A stretch of DNA of 64,000 nt, taken from the NCBI GenBank assembly GCA_964017235.1, contig OZ024940.1, positions 26,727,615-26,791,614 on the forward strand, in the 5' to 3' direction. The translations under genes and the position numbers were made by a program. The notes below the pieces were generated by a model. It worked only from the letters and a program-made list of their open reading frames with translations. It was not told the origin of the DNA and made no database searches. Positions 22,130 through 34,329 of the stretch are shown one piece after another. The stretch is from Sabellastarte sp. h YS-2021. Lineage: Eukaryota; Annelida; Polychaeta; Sabellida; Sabellidae. How positions within the stretch are numbered: position 1 is the first letter of the stretch; every line of letters starts with the position of its first letter.

Positions 22130-22400
22130 AGTATTTTTATAGTGCCTAATCTCCGTCTAAAGACAGGCTGTACGCACACCAAACAGAAAGCGCAGAAACC
22201 TAAAATCTTTAACCTGACACATAGGCAGGGGTCAACACTACGGAGAGAGACAGGGAAAAGCAGAAATTAGAGTACAATATGATTGTGCATAGAGATTAAG
22301 GTTCTTTGGAGCATCGTAAGCAACGCTGAGGCCAAAATGCTTAGCAGACTTAAATACTGAAGTGGCAAAGTGTGGAACCTCAAGGAACACATCATCAAAG
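22130..22400. repeat. Dispersed repeat, related to 53400-53660
   Basis: Shares TAGTGCCTAATCTCC, GTCTAAAGACAG, AGGGGTC and CCAAAATGCTTAGC(A/C)GACTT with the 53.4-kb copy in the same order. No open frame or terminal repeat; possibly a retroelement tail. Confidence 0.5.
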
Positions 22401-22474
22401 AAAAGTCACCGATGAAGTCGTTTCATGTGACATAAAAATTCAGACAAGTCATAAATGTTTGATTTGAGAATAAA

Positions 22475-22648
22475 CAAGGCCGGAAGGGGTTTTGGTCTAC
22501 TAGTGCGAGCAGCAAAGCCATCAGAGACACGAGTGGTGCACTGAGGCGGTCACCCATCCCAGTACTAAGGTAGCCCATTGCTGCTTAACTTCAGTGAAGA
22601 GACAGATACTCGTCACACTATGCCACAATTCATGGAAGTCCGGAGACT
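22475..22648 (-). mobile_element. 5S rRNA-derived repeat
   Basis: On the minus strand, GAAGTTAAGCAGC, TTAGTACTGGGATGGG and GGGTGACCGCCTCAG follow the order and spacing of 5S rRNA box A, intermediate element and box C. The 5' part (GTCTCCGGACTTCCATG) resembles the 5S start. A non-5S body continues to about 22475. It is not a functional 5S gene: the 3' stem is replaced. SINE3-like origin is the likely reading. Confidence 0.75.
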
Positions 22649-23099
22649 TAAATGAAGAAAAAGATCTGTAGAGCTAGAGGTCGCTCTAAAAAAAACTTGC
22701 AGACTTTTTGTGAACCAAGTCTGAGAATCTTCACATCTTGAGGGTCTTTTCACCTGATATTAATACGCTGTGCTTACTGCAGACCCCCAAATAAAGTGAA
22801 GGAGGCTCTTCTTCAAGAGAATGCTCGGGTCCACCACACGTTATCTGGATTAAATCACAGCACACGACAGGCCACTGGAGAGGAACAGATAGCCGGGCAA
22901 CTCTAGCGGCTCTCAGAAAGAAACCGACAACAAAGAGAATCTTAACGAGCAAAACCCAAGCTTTATGGTAACAAGCTGGAGTGGCCACTTCTTGAGAAAA
23001 CTGAACAGAACTGGCACTACGAGATACCTAGTCCTACACAGACATACAACACCACGAAAACTCACATAACATTTCCCCTTCCCAACTTTGACAAATTCT

Positions 23100-24300
23100 G
23101 CTCATGTCAAAACTGCACTGTGGTTTTGTGCTCGACACAGTATCTCCTTCAGTACAGCACTCAAATCACCATTGGGCCAGTCCTCCACTGCGCAAGTACA
23201 GCCCAGATGTCCTCAATGGCCTTAGTGGGTTAAGCAGGTATGGCATCTAATCACAGGCTGTCACCTCTGTGTGTGGGTTCGACTCCCACAAGTGGCAAAT
23301 GCTGAGCGGACCTGTCCCAATAATTGACCCTGGCTGTTGAACGGGACGAAAAAAACCCCAACTCTGACCTTTGGCAATTACAGCCCAAGCTCTAGAGACT
23401 CGGACATTCATCTGCAACTCAAGGACAGAATCGCAAGGATGACCATTTATAAACACCCCTGAGGTTGCTCTGCCTGCCAGTGGGGTATTATAAGAACCCA
23501 TTCACTCAGGGCGTCATTTAAAGTGGTATCTAAGATACCATCCCAGTCCTATATGTTCCTATACAAGTGTATCACCATTTATAAACACTAGTGCTGGGAA
23601 TCGCCTCCAATTTTCATGGTCGATTATTCCTCCATTTTTCCGAGTGATGACCGACCCATAATCGATTATTTTACTCCATTATTGTTTATTATATTTAAGA
23701 AACACTTTCCGGGATAAAGTATAGGTCAATCTGGTAAGAATAATGGTGTTCTGACATTTAGAATCTACTGAAAGCATCCACTTCTTGTAAATATGGCGGT
23801 AGACATAAACAAACTCGAAATGCATCACAAATCTGTTGATTTATTAAGTAAAAATTCGTAAAATATATGGAAAATGTGTGGATATTGAGATAAATCAGGA
23901 AAGGTAAGATTTAAGCTGAATATTCGATCATTAAAAAACGTTAATGACCGGCCGCGATTGTACACTGTCACCCACGATTAATCAACAAAACGTCTAATCG
24001 CCACACCACTAATAAACACCCCTGAGGTTGCTTTGCCTGCCAGTAGGGTATAGAACCCATTGACTCAGGGCGCCATTTAAAGTGGCATCTAAGATCCACA
24101 GTCCTCCTCCATCCCAGTCCTCTGAGTTCCTAGGCAAGTGTATTACCAACTAGCCTACAGTGGCAGATTGCAATGGAGAAGACATTGACTCAGCGGGTCA
24201 TTTAAAGTGGCATCTGAAATCAAAGCCAGGTCCTCGGTGTTCCTAGGCAAGTGTATTACCCACTTGGTTACAGTGGAAGATTGCAACGGGCAAGTGCGAC
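23100..24300. mobile_element. Nest of SINE fragments
   Basis: Pieces of the SINE family seen complete at 27908-28216 lie in reverse (23158-23215, 23375-23588, 24012-24300). They are interrupted by a different tRNA-headed SINE at 23218-23372 (+; B box GGGTTCGACTCCC) and by the hAT MITE at 23589-24011. The head segment with AGGCAAGTGTATTACC occurs twice at the right. Confidence 0.6.
23589..24011. mobile_element. hAT-type MITE with perfect 8-bp TSD
   Basis: The left end TAGTGCTGGGAATCGCC and right end (inverted) TAGTGGTGTGGCGATTAG are hAT-like. ATAAACAC is duplicated exactly at 23581-23588 and 24012-24019. The core is shared with the TA-flanked MITE at 18908. No transposase is encoded. Confidence 0.85.
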
Positions 24301-24499
24301 AGAGCCTTTAAACTCCACCCTTTTTTTACTGGTCACATACTTCAATCCAAATATTTAGGATATTTGGAACCATTTATGGAACGGAGTAAGTGTTATGTAC
24401 GAGACCGGTGCCTGGTACTAGATTACAAAACTTTGCAAAGTGTCAAACAAGTATTTACCATTCCTCAGATACTTGGAAAACTGAAGCAGCAACACTCAG

Positions 24500-24880
24500 C
24501 TAGAACCTCCAATATCCACACAATCTGGTTCTAGTTGTGGCTAACTTCCACCATATATTGTAGACTCTGTATAACTAGAACCTCCAATATCCACAGGATT
24601 TGGTTCTAGTTATGGCTAACTTCCACTATATACAGTAGACTCTGTATAACTAGAACCTCCAATATCCACAGGATTTGGTTCTAGTTATGGCTGACTTCCA
24701 CTATATATTGTAGACTCTGTATAACTAGAACCTCCAATATCCACAGGATTTGGTTCTAGTTATGCTGACTTCCTCTATATGTGGCAGACTCTGTGTAACT
24801 AGAATCTCCAATACCCCAAGGATTCAGTTCAAGTTACGGGTAACTTCTACTTTATAAATCATACCACTCTCTGTGTAACT
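24500..24880 (-). repeat. 75-bp minisatellite, about five copies
   Basis: Units contain CTAGAACCTCCAATATCCAC, GGATTTGGTTCTAGTTATGG and AGACTCTGTATAACTAGAAC. This is the reverse complement of the array at 58190-59130. Each unit holds the inverted pair GGTTCTAGTTAT and ATAACTAGAACC. Confidence 0.9.
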
Positions 24881-25124
24881 AGAACCTTAAGGCCTGTACA
24901 CACCAGACCGATTCAATATGCTCAGCCCTCCTTAGACCAGACAAAATGGTGAAAAAATGCCAAAAATCGGACCAGAAGTAAAAAAGTTCTGGTTACATAT
25001 GAAAATGATTAACTACCAATCTTATGAAAGTTGGAAAATTCTTTAACATCATAATAATAAAAAAACACGTCATCTCGTCTTGTACACAAGCTAAGTCAAC
25101 AGCAGTTTCCACTAAATTGTCTAT

Positions 25125-25360
25125 AGGATTTACTTGGGTTTACAGTCACTTTCAACACACTGGTATTGGTCACATCACGACGGGTAGTTTTATGGGCAGA
25201 GGCAACCAGTACATACCAGCTGGTCAAGATTCTGCGCTGTAAACTGCCGGACATTGGTAATAAACTTTCCCACATTAATAAGGGTCAGGTCTGGGGTTCA
25301 AACCGCCAACCTATGAGGCCAGGGAGGCGAGTGTGTTGCCCAGTACACCACTAATCCCTA
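25125..25360 (-). mobile_element. Diverged tRNA-derived SINE
   Basis: Retains ACGACGGGTAGTTTTATGGG, TCTGCGCTGTAAACTGCCG and a decayed head near 25300-25350. Older than the copies with intact duplications. Confidence 0.7.
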
Positions 25361-25513
25361 TGTCAGAGTTTTGCTTTGAGTAAGTATTCAATTTTATGCA
25401 TTCATTTCAACTCTTCCTCAATTTGATTTCCCTATTTTTTTATAGAATATCTCTTGTATGTTATAAACTTAAAAACTCCAAATAAAATCCAATTCCCTCA
25501 GGATGGTCAGATG

Positions 25514-25550
25514 GGGTGTGTGTGTGTGTGTGTTTGTGCGTGTGTGTTAC
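25514..25550. repeat. (TG)n microsatellite
   Basis: About 14 TG dinucleotides with a few interruptions. A diverged repeat with period about 150-165 follows (ATTACTCAnTTAGCTAT near 25593, 25757 and 25908). Confidence 0.7.
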
Positions 25551-26169
25551 ATGGAACATCTGATTTACTCAATGACAAACTAGCAAAGTGGCCATTACTC
25601 AGTTAGCTATGGAGCTAGACCAATTAAACCTCTCCAAGGTAGATTACACGAAAAAAAATTTCTGAACATCATCTTTTACCAAAACATTGTGACTGTAACA
25701 GTTATGAAGAAAAAACCCCACTTACTCATTTTGTTAACTTAAAAACAGAATATAGCTATTACTCACTTAGCTATTGAGATAGACCTCTGAAAAAGGAACC
25801 ACCTTGTAGGTAGAGAGAAACTAGCTGAACAAAATACTTCATTGAAATGCTCCAAATGCAGTTGTTTTTGGAGTTATAAACAATTTACTCACAGTAGCTA
25901 CTAGTGCTATTACTCACTTAGCTATGGCCGTAGATCTGCAAAGGCAGCAAACATTATTTAAGTAAAAACACAAACCCTCCACTTCAAAGAAAACCTTGTC
26001 ATGCAGACATGCACACACGCACACACACACATATGCAAGAAGCGGGAGATAAAAAAAAGTACCACAAATAATGTGATAAAATTGACATTGTGTCGACCAT
26101 CGGCTACAAGGAAACACACACAAAAAGGTACAGACATGTATTAATGGTTCCAGCATTTTCACACTGTCA

Positions 26170-27000
26170 TTTACAAATGCATCGGTGGGGCCAAAGATTA
26201 ATTGACCATAAACTTGTTACGAGGGAGAAAGATATGAACTTTTGAACACAAGAGGCCTCCCCCACGGCCCCGAGATAAGCGTACTCCCAGATAACATCAA
26301 TTCCAATCCATCACGGCTTATCCACAAAAACCCCAGAGTGAATGACAATTATAATGCAATACCAATGTCAAAATGCCGGCTTTTTATCTGCAAACAAACG
26401 CTCTGCGATTCCCAGCACCCAATGGATTCAAACAATGAATTTTTCTTAGTAGCCTTGCCCAGAGAAATGAGAAAAAAAAAACGGCTTTCAATAAGTAGCA
26501 GTCTGCTACACATTTCCCTTCTAAATGTGGACCGAAGTTTGTTTCAAAATGAATGAAACTTTGATCCAAAAACTAGAGTTCCTTTCAAACCGGCGACCTC
26601 AGAGGTTGAAGGCAAGCACTCTAACCGCTACACCACCGAGCCCTCTATAATGGAAGTAAATATCAATTATACACTGGATGAACACATGGGATAATGTCAT
26701 TTACTCATTGTATTTGAAAGTGTCTTACAAAGGAGATTATGTCAGAGTAGGTGGATGCACTACTCCCACATAAAATTGAAAATTATAATTACTTAAATGT
26801 AGCTTTGATAAAAGCTACAAGCTTACCATGTGTGGCTAGATACTATCTCAGTTGGCCGCACGCACTCCGGCCAACTCAAGAAAAAAGACCATAATATTAC
26901 GCAGGTACCTTATTCGGTGATTAGCCACTAGTGAGGTGACGCAGATAGTGACAAAGAATGCATCTTCCTTCTTTGACTTGTGTTGCAATGTGTTTTTTTA
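26170..27000. other. Mostly unique sequence with a SINE head
   Basis: 26230-26560 is less AT-rich and repeat-free, with an open frame of 104 codons on + but no homology I recognise. At 26580-26643 a minus-strand SINE head (A box TAGCGGTTAGAG, B box GGTTTGAA) is present without its body. Confidence 0.5.
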
Positions 27001-27002
27001 AA

Positions 27003-27180
27003 ATTTATTTATTTGGGGTTTTACATCGCTTTCAACACTGTACAGGTCATATCACGACGGGTAGTTGGAAGGGCAGAGGAAACCAGTACATAGAGTTCGT
27101 TAGGGTTCTGTACTGTAAACTGCCGACCCCGGCCTCAGAGGTGGCAGGCATGAGTGTTACCACTCTGCCACCGTGGCCCA
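27003..27180 (-). mobile_element. tRNA-derived SINE with internal deletion
   Basis: Tail and head are intact, but about 50 bases between CTGCCGACC and CCGGCCTCAG are missing. A run of about 20 T follows the head side. Confidence 0.85.
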
Positions 27181-27907
27181 CTTTTTTTTTTTTTTTTTTT
27201 TTAAAAAACATACCTTAATTGCTACCAAAAATTAATGGCCAAGCAGTACAACATCCCATATCCAACCTTCTTAATTATCTGAACATTCTATTTTATGAAC
27301 TCATTCACAATCACACACATTTATGTATTCTATCACTGTTTATGTACCAAGATTTTAGGAACTTTCTATTTTTCAAACATTCAATTTTATGAACTCTTTT
27401 CCACTCTCAGAAACTGGTATTTTCTTATATGTTTACATCAAATCACCTCAACTATTTTTTATAGTTTTACAATCTTACCCTTCAAGGTTGCATAATAAAG
27501 ACTCTATTACACTTGTGTCGATATTATTCTATTATCGTTATGTTTCACTGTAAATATTGGTTAAATCTTACAACAATCCTAAAATTCCATCTATATTTAT
27601 AGTGACACGGACTGGCAATAAAACAACAGGGGTGTTCTTTGTAATAAACAGAGAGCTGAGAGACTCAGACAGGCTGACAAAGTACTAGACCTACAGGAAA
27701 CCAGGCTCCAAAGCTTTCTGTGTATTCAAGTGGGGAGTCTAGCCTTTTTCAAGGCTCACATTTTTCAAAGGGCCCATTTCTTTTATATTATATATAAAGT
27801 CATCACCACACAGATGTGGCTTTCATAATATCTCATGTTTTGAACGATATCATCACCCTTAAAAACAGATGGTATTTCAGAATGGTGAAGAACTTATGAC
27901 AAGTTAT

Positions 27908-28216
27908 CTGCCACTGTGGCCTAGCGGGTAACACACTTGTCTAGGAACACAGGAGGACGTGGGTTCAAACCCAGGTACAGGCAGATACATAGTGGCTCAG
28001 ATGACCACTTAAAATGGGGGTCCTCTGTCATTGGGTCCTATCCCCAGTGGCAGGTTAAAGAACCTAAAGGACGTTGATAAAGGGTCATCCTTGAGCCTCT
28101 TTCTTTTAGTTAGGAGAATGTCAGTAATTTGAGAGCTGGGCTGTACTTATGTACAGTCAGATGAGTCCTGTAGTACATGGAGATATTACACTGAGTATAA
28201 ATACAAATACAATACC
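27908..28216 (+). mobile_element. Second tRNA-derived SINE family, complete copy
   Basis: Head GCCACTGTGGCCTAGCGGGT (A box) and GACGTGGGTTCAAACCCAGG (B box). The body contains CAGATGACCACTTAAAATGG and CCCCAGTGGCAGGTTAAAG; the end is ATGGAGATATTACACTGAG then AT-rich. Partial copies: 43358-43675, 45845-46025, 63500-63712. Confidence 0.85.
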
Positions 28217-28839
28217 TCGGTCACTGCACAGCCTACCATTTTACAATACAAAATACATATGTGAGTACTTATTTTTATGAGAACATACTCTGACAGAGTA
28301 ATGTACTATCTGGAGCTGAGAATTGCAGAGTTTGATTATCACCAATTTTGCAAATACTTTCATAAAACTTGACTTCAAAATGACACACTTTTCTGCAATT
28401 TCTTATTCCAGGTCTACCTTTTTTAATACTGTTATAGCAGCAAATGTTTTTTCTAAGGGTGTTAGACAAGAATTCAAGCACTTCTTAAACAACAGAGCAA
28501 TAGTCTATTCTAAGCACATATTGCAAAAAGAGTTTAATTATTAACAATTCCCTACATAAAATCATAAAACCTGGCTTAAAATTGACACATTTTATGTACC
28601 TTCTTCTTCTAGGCCTACTTATTTTTTGCACTGATCCCAACACCTACTGTTACAGTATCTAATGTGTCTTTGCGGCACAAGCCTGATCGTATCAGCTATT
28701 TGGTAAACATCCAGTAAATCTCTGCCACCAACAGCACAGATATCTCACAATGCCATCCTTCCTCATCTACCTATCTGAGAAAAGCCTGTTTTATTATTTT
28801 GTTGTTTCCTGCTTATTTCTGATATACTACTCGGGTTTA

Positions 28840-29400
28840 AATAGACACCTGGTCGAAATAAACACCTGGTTCAAATAAATGTCTGCGTCCAATAAATACC
28901 TGGTTCAATTAAACAACTGGTTCAGTTAAACACCTGGTTCAAATAAATGTCCGCTTTAAATAAATACCTGGTTCAATTAAACAACTGGTTCAGTTAAACA
29001 CCTGGTTCAAATAAATGTCCGCTTTAAATAAATACCTGGTTCAATTAAACACCTTGTTAAAAAATGGCAGCTTTAAATAAACACCTGGTTCAAATAAATG
29101 TCCGCTTTCAATATATACAGGGTTCAATGAAGCACCTGGTTCAAAAAAATGTCTGCTTTAAATAAACACCTGATTCAAATATCTGCTTCCAATAAATACT
29201 TGATTGAAATAAACCCCTGGTTCAAACAAATCTCCACTATAAATAAACACCTGGTTCAACTGAACATCTGTTTCAAATACACATCTGGTTAAATTAAACA
29301 CCAAACATTTGGTTCAAATAACCACATGAATCAACTGGTTCAAATAAATACCTGGTTCAATAAATGCACAGATTAAATAAACACTTAATTCACATGGTTT
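28840..29400 (+). repeat. Short-period array of ACCTGGTTCAA units
   Basis: A 16-18 base motif (A(A/C)ACACCTGGTTCAAATAA) repeats about 30 times with drift. Between about 28920 and 29060 it forms a clear 68-bp higher-order unit. Confidence 0.8.
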
Positions 29401-29511
29401 AAATTATAGTCCAACTTCTTCAAAGTCAAAGTTTAGGGTTTTATATCACCTTCAACAGCCAAGGTCATATTGGGACAGGCTACAATCATTTCCCAGTCCA
29501 TAGCAGTTTGA

Positions 29512-29746
29512 TTTATTTATTTATTTGGGGTTTTACATCGCTTTCAACACTGTACAGGTCATATCACGACAGCTAGTTGGAAGGGCAGAGGAAGCAAGTA
29601 CATACAGTTTGTCAGGGTTCTGTACTGTAAACTTTCGACCAACGGCAAGCAACTACCAGCTTTCCCACTTGAAGCGGTGCTGGGAACCAAACCCCGGCCT
29701 CAGAGGTGGGAGGCGAGAGTGTTACCACTCTCCCACCGTGACTCCC
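29512..29746 (-). mobile_element. tRNA-derived SINE, 14-bp TSD
   Basis: CCATAGCAGTTTGA is perfect at 29498-29511 and 29747-29760. A diverged SINE tail (TTATATCACCTTCAACAGCC) lies just upstream at 29425-29480. Confidence 0.9.
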
Positions 29747-30037
29747 CCATAGCAGTTTGAAAGCATTTAACTCTTGTGTCATCCTTTGAGTACAATATGG
29801 TAAATATGTGGTTTTTACTGATTTTGTAAAACTTGGCTTTGAAGTCTCCAAGAGTTACAAATGACTGCAAAGGTTGGCGGTAGAGATTTCTGAGGAACAC
29901 AGATATCAGCCAAGTTGACCTACTTAGTGCAGATGGAAAGCCGAGACAAAAACTCACTGATCAAGCATGGTAACTTTGGCAAAATTTTGTTTGGTTTTTC
30001 TAGATCAGTTGAGGATTCCCCTGTAACCATTCATGTA

Positions 30038-30266
30038 TTTATTTGGGGTTTTACATCGCTTTCAATGCTGTACAGGTCTTATCACGATGGGTGGTTTTGT
30101 GGGCAGAGGGAACCAGTATATATAGTTGGTCAAGGTTCTGTACTGTAAACTGCCGACCAACGGCAAGCAAGCGCCAACTTTCCCCACTTGAGGTCAGGCC
30201 GGGAACCGAACCCCGATCTCAGAGGTGGGAGGCGAGAGTGTTACCACTCTGTCACCATGGCCCCCT
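30038..30266 (-). mobile_element. tRNA-derived SINE, 14-bp TSD
   Basis: TAACCATTCATGTA is perfect at 30024-30037 and 30267-30280. Head and tail are complete. Confidence 0.9.
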
Positions 30267-30352
30267 TAACCATTCATGTAGACCAGTCCATTTACAATGT
30301 CACAACAGAATAAATGAGCAATGATCCCTTAAACTAAAACCCTGATGTAGCA

Positions 30353-30704
30353 GCCCCTAACTCAATATCAGTGGTGAAATTCACAAAAAGTCTTAGTTGA
30401 AGCATTCCCTAACTCAATATCAGTGGTGAAATTCACAAAAAGTCTTAGTTGAAGCATTCCCTAACTCAATATCAGTGGTGACATTCACAAAAAGTCTTAG
30501 TTGAAGCATTCCCTAACTCAATATCAGTGGTGACATTCACAAAAAGTCTTAGTTGAAGCATTCCCTAACTCAATATCAGTGGTGACATTCACAAAAAGTC
30601 TTAGTTGAAGCACTCCCTAATTCAATATCAGTGGTGACATTCACAAAAAGTCTTAGTTGAAGCATTCCCTAACTCAATATCAGTGGTGACATTCACAAAA
30701 AGTC
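30353..30704 (+). repeat. 52-bp minisatellite, seven copies
   Basis: Units of CCCTAACTCAATATCAGTGG, TGACATTCACAAAAAGTC and TTAGTTGAAGCATT recur at exactly 52 bases with only one or two changes per copy. Confidence 0.95.
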
Positions 30705-31002
30705 TGAGCCAAATCTGAGACTGAAGTTGGCTGTAGTTTTTTTTATAATTAAAGGTTCGTGTTGTCTTCAGCTGGATTCGAACCCGGGACCAAAGGGATG
30801 TAAGCCAAGTGTTCATTTATGAATCGTGATAAGGCAGGCAGAAAGGCAGGTAGGCAGTAACTGTCTCGTCTGCCAAAGCTTTTTCAATTGAAATGGTAAA
30901 TGATGTCACCCAATGAATATTGACAGAGTAGTTCAAAACATAGAAGTTAATCTTACACCCATCAGAACCACTGATACAGAAACAATAGCACCGCAAGCAG
31001 TA

Positions 31003-31242
31003 TGTTGGCTGGTTGTGCGTCCATTTAAGCCACCAATTCTCGCCTTCAACCTTTGAGGTTGCTGGTTCGAATCTTGGCCCGGGTGCCTCATGTTGCAAAG
31101 TTGGTAATTACTTGCCAATGCCCAGTGGTTTACAGTGCAGATTCTTGACCAACTAGTATGCACTGGTTCCTCCACCCATAAACTACCCATCGCAATATGA
31201 CCCTGAGGCTGTTGAACGTGACATAAAAACAAAAATAAATCC
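31003..31242 (+). mobile_element. Third tRNA-derived SINE subfamily
   Basis: B box GCTGGTTCGAATCTTGG, middle AGTGGTTTACAGTGCAGA, tail GGCTGTTGAACGTGACATAA then AAATAAATCC. A tRNA-headed fragment of another type follows at 31265-31400. Confidence 0.8.
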
Positions 31243-32612
31243 ATGTAGAACTCGGAGGTCCTCAGTAACCTAGTGGTTATCAAGTTTGATATTGAATCAC
31301 TGGCTGTCGCCTATGAGTGGATAACTGACCCCCACAAGTGGTAATGCTGACAATCTGTCCTAATATGACCTTGGCTATTGAACGGGATATATAGTTCTTT
31401 GACCTTTTTGGGTCAAGTAGAAATTGTATTGTCGCCCCTTAAAGACTCCTTCAGAACTTTAGCTATTCTTCAAGTCAAGTTCACTTGTAAGATATTTTCA
31501 TGTCCATGTTACAAAAATATTTTTTTTTTGTTTAACTGCACAAAAACAAATTAAAGTAGACATGATTGTATTTAAATTGAGCTCAATTACTAAGCCAAGA
31601 TTAAACAGTATTGATTTTTTGTGGACATGGCCAAATAAGGACATAACTTCCTGACAAGCTACTTCCTTCATTATATGTTTTATCTCCACACACACATATT
31701 AACTTGCACAAAGTACCAGCATCCACTCTGCAAGGGACATTCATACTTTGAACTGTTATATATCCTCCTCCCCCCCCCCCCCCCCCCCCCCCCCCCAATC
31801 TGGCTTCTTAAAAAAATCTGCAACATACACTTAATTCAACCTCCCACTGTATAGAATAGTGCTTCTGAAGTCCCCGAGGCCTCACTGAGATTAAGTCTGA
31901 TAGCTGAAGTATTGCCTCTGGGCATTCTTATAGCTTTCTGGGAACTCAGAGTAACAAAATGCTGGGAAAGCATTATAACAGGCTTCTGACAAAGCAGCAT
32001 ACTAATACACTGTTCACACTTGTCCCATGAGATGTCCCTGCGGTATCCCATGTTTGAAGTGTCTTTGAAGTCTGCGACTGAATCGCATAATTTTTCTTAA
32101 AGTGTATTTACTCTATCCGCCCATTGAAGCGCCCATTGGGCAAAGTGGCCAAATATTTGCAAAAGTTGGGGATGGGCATTTTCAGACAATGAAAAACCAG
32201 CTGGGCATTCCAAAAAAAAATAACCCGAATCTGGAGCAACCGTGTTTTAGCACACACCTTTAACTGGAAGTAAAATATGCGGTGGATAAACAAATGTCTG
32301 TGCACTAAAATGCTAAATAACTGCTAAAATAAGGAATATTCTGTTGAAAATGGATGTAAAATAAACACTTTAGAGCGATTATGGGGTTTTGGTGGAGAAA
32401 GTCTACATCAAAACGACATATTAGTAATTTATGAGCGATAACGTAAGATTGTTGAGTTGCGCTTAGGAAAGCATGGCCGATACAGAGCACAGTACCAGTA
32501 CATGCTTGTATTCAGATCTGTGAGTTCAGTCCAGCAAACCCTACACATGGTTGTTAAGGTCATACATCAATGAAAACACAACATCATATAATCCAATAAG
32601 CTGGAACTCGTA

Positions 32613-32839
32613 GGTTTATTGGGGGTTTTTACATCGCTTTCAACACTGTACAGATCATATCACGATGGGTAGTTTTATGGGCTGAGGAAACCAGTACATA
32701 CAGTTGGTCAAGGTTCTGTACTGTAAACTGCTGACCATCGGTAAGCAACTACCAGCTTTCCCACATAAGGTCTGGGGTTTGAACTGCCAACCTCAGAGGT
32801 GGGAGGTGAGTGTGTTACCACTGCGCCACCATGGCCCCT
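32613..32839 (-). mobile_element. tRNA-derived SINE
   Basis: Complete; duplication TGGAACTC(G/A)TA (11 bp, one mismatch) on both sides. Confidence 0.85.
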
Positions 32840-32999
32840 TGGAACTCATATGACTATATAATAGCCAGTTTGAAGAGGGAGGTTGAAGCTGTAGAGAGCT
32901 ATCTGAGTCTGTCGTAACTGATTCTACTGGATCAGTGTGTACATATGTCTTTACAAGCTCTCTTTAGTCATGTTTCTAGAACCTTCCTGAAACTTCAGG

Positions 33000-34329
33000 G
33001 ATCCATTACTGTTACGGTGTCAACATTTGGCCCACATTATTTTATGCATTTTATCATGCCAAGACTATGATGTTCTCCATTTAAATCTCAGTTAAGACCA
33101 TGAGTCTCTGGGTTCAAGAATTCCGGTCATGGTCGAAGACCATGGACCAGACCATAGTCAAGGAATGCATGGACATCCATGGACCTTCAGACCAAGGACT
33201 TTTATGGATTTCCATGGACACAAGTCCTTTTTCCAAAATGACTTCATTCACAACGGTTTTATTGTGTCAAAATTATAATATGGACACGTTTAATTTCTTT
33301 TTGCAGATTTACTGATCAATGACCGTGTCAAACCTCAGTGTTGTCAGAATTACATCAGAGATTACCCAGTAACCGGAGGAGTGTGAACACTTGACTAAGT
33401 CACGGGCAAACCATAGTCTTTTTGAAGAATACACACTTTTGGGTCCTTGAATATTTTTGTGAGTAATTTATGGCCAGTATGAGAGGCTTTAAATTTAATT
33501 TTGGCCCAGTTCTTAAGATACTCGTGTATTTATTGGTACACTTACCACGAGACCTCACTTCTGTACTGGAGTACACTGTTACCATAACTCTTTAATGATG
33601 ACTTATTTAAGTGACAAAGGGAAGAGAAAACTGGGCCGTTTTTCTGTGAAAAAGTACACAGAAGGAGATACTTATAAACACACGTTTTTTCTCAACGTGA
33701 ATATCGTACAAATACAATGGAACTTTATCGGGAAGATTCTTAAAGGACAAAAAAATACTACTTATTCCTGAAATCCACATAACAGGTGTCAATTGTATAT
33801 GTATACTAAATGTGATATCATTCAAAGAATTTAATTTGTATCCAATTTCAACTACTTAAAGTACTTACCCAGACTTAGACTTAAATTTAAGACCTTCGCA
33901 ATTGCAAAACAGCATTTTCCAAAAATAACATGACATTGTGTTAAATGAAGGTAATGTATCAGCAGTAGAATATTTGATTTGCAGTAAGGGTCACATGACC
34001 CAGAAAACCACTGTGGCTATACGATGGGTTATATGAAAAGCTTGGACTGAGCTAAGTCACCCGTTGTGAAATCCATTTAAAGACTTAGCATTTAAAGACT
34101 TAGCAAAGAAATCGATTAAGTCTGGGCTAAGTTTAAGACCCTTTGCGAAATCAGCCCCTGCTGTAGTGTAGAAAATACGGCACAAAAAAGTTTGTGATCC
34201 CTAAAATTTATTTCAGATCACAATTAACAACTAGAAGTGCCAGCGTCACTACAACTCATGTTTAAAAACGAGGCTCTCGTCAGACACTGCCATCTACTCA
34301 AACAACTCTGTTCATATTATAGCAATAAG
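33000..34329. other. Intergenic with a MITE copy
   Basis: 33855-34162 is a minus-oriented copy of the GTTTCACAAAGG-type MITE (end CCCTTTGCGAAATCAGCCCC). At 33306-33386 an acceptor-like site precedes a short possible exon. 33100-33215 is rich in CCATGG-like motifs. The rest shows nothing. Confidence 0.5.

Noticed and set aside
22541..22597. Functional 5S rRNA gene
   Set aside because: Box A and C are recognisable, but the 3' stem is replaced and the 5' region diverged; no tandem 5S cluster is present.
27908..27975. tRNA gene
   Set aside because: A and B boxes are present, but the sequence continues into a repeated SINE body and the same head recurs at several loci; a complete cloverleaf was not supported.
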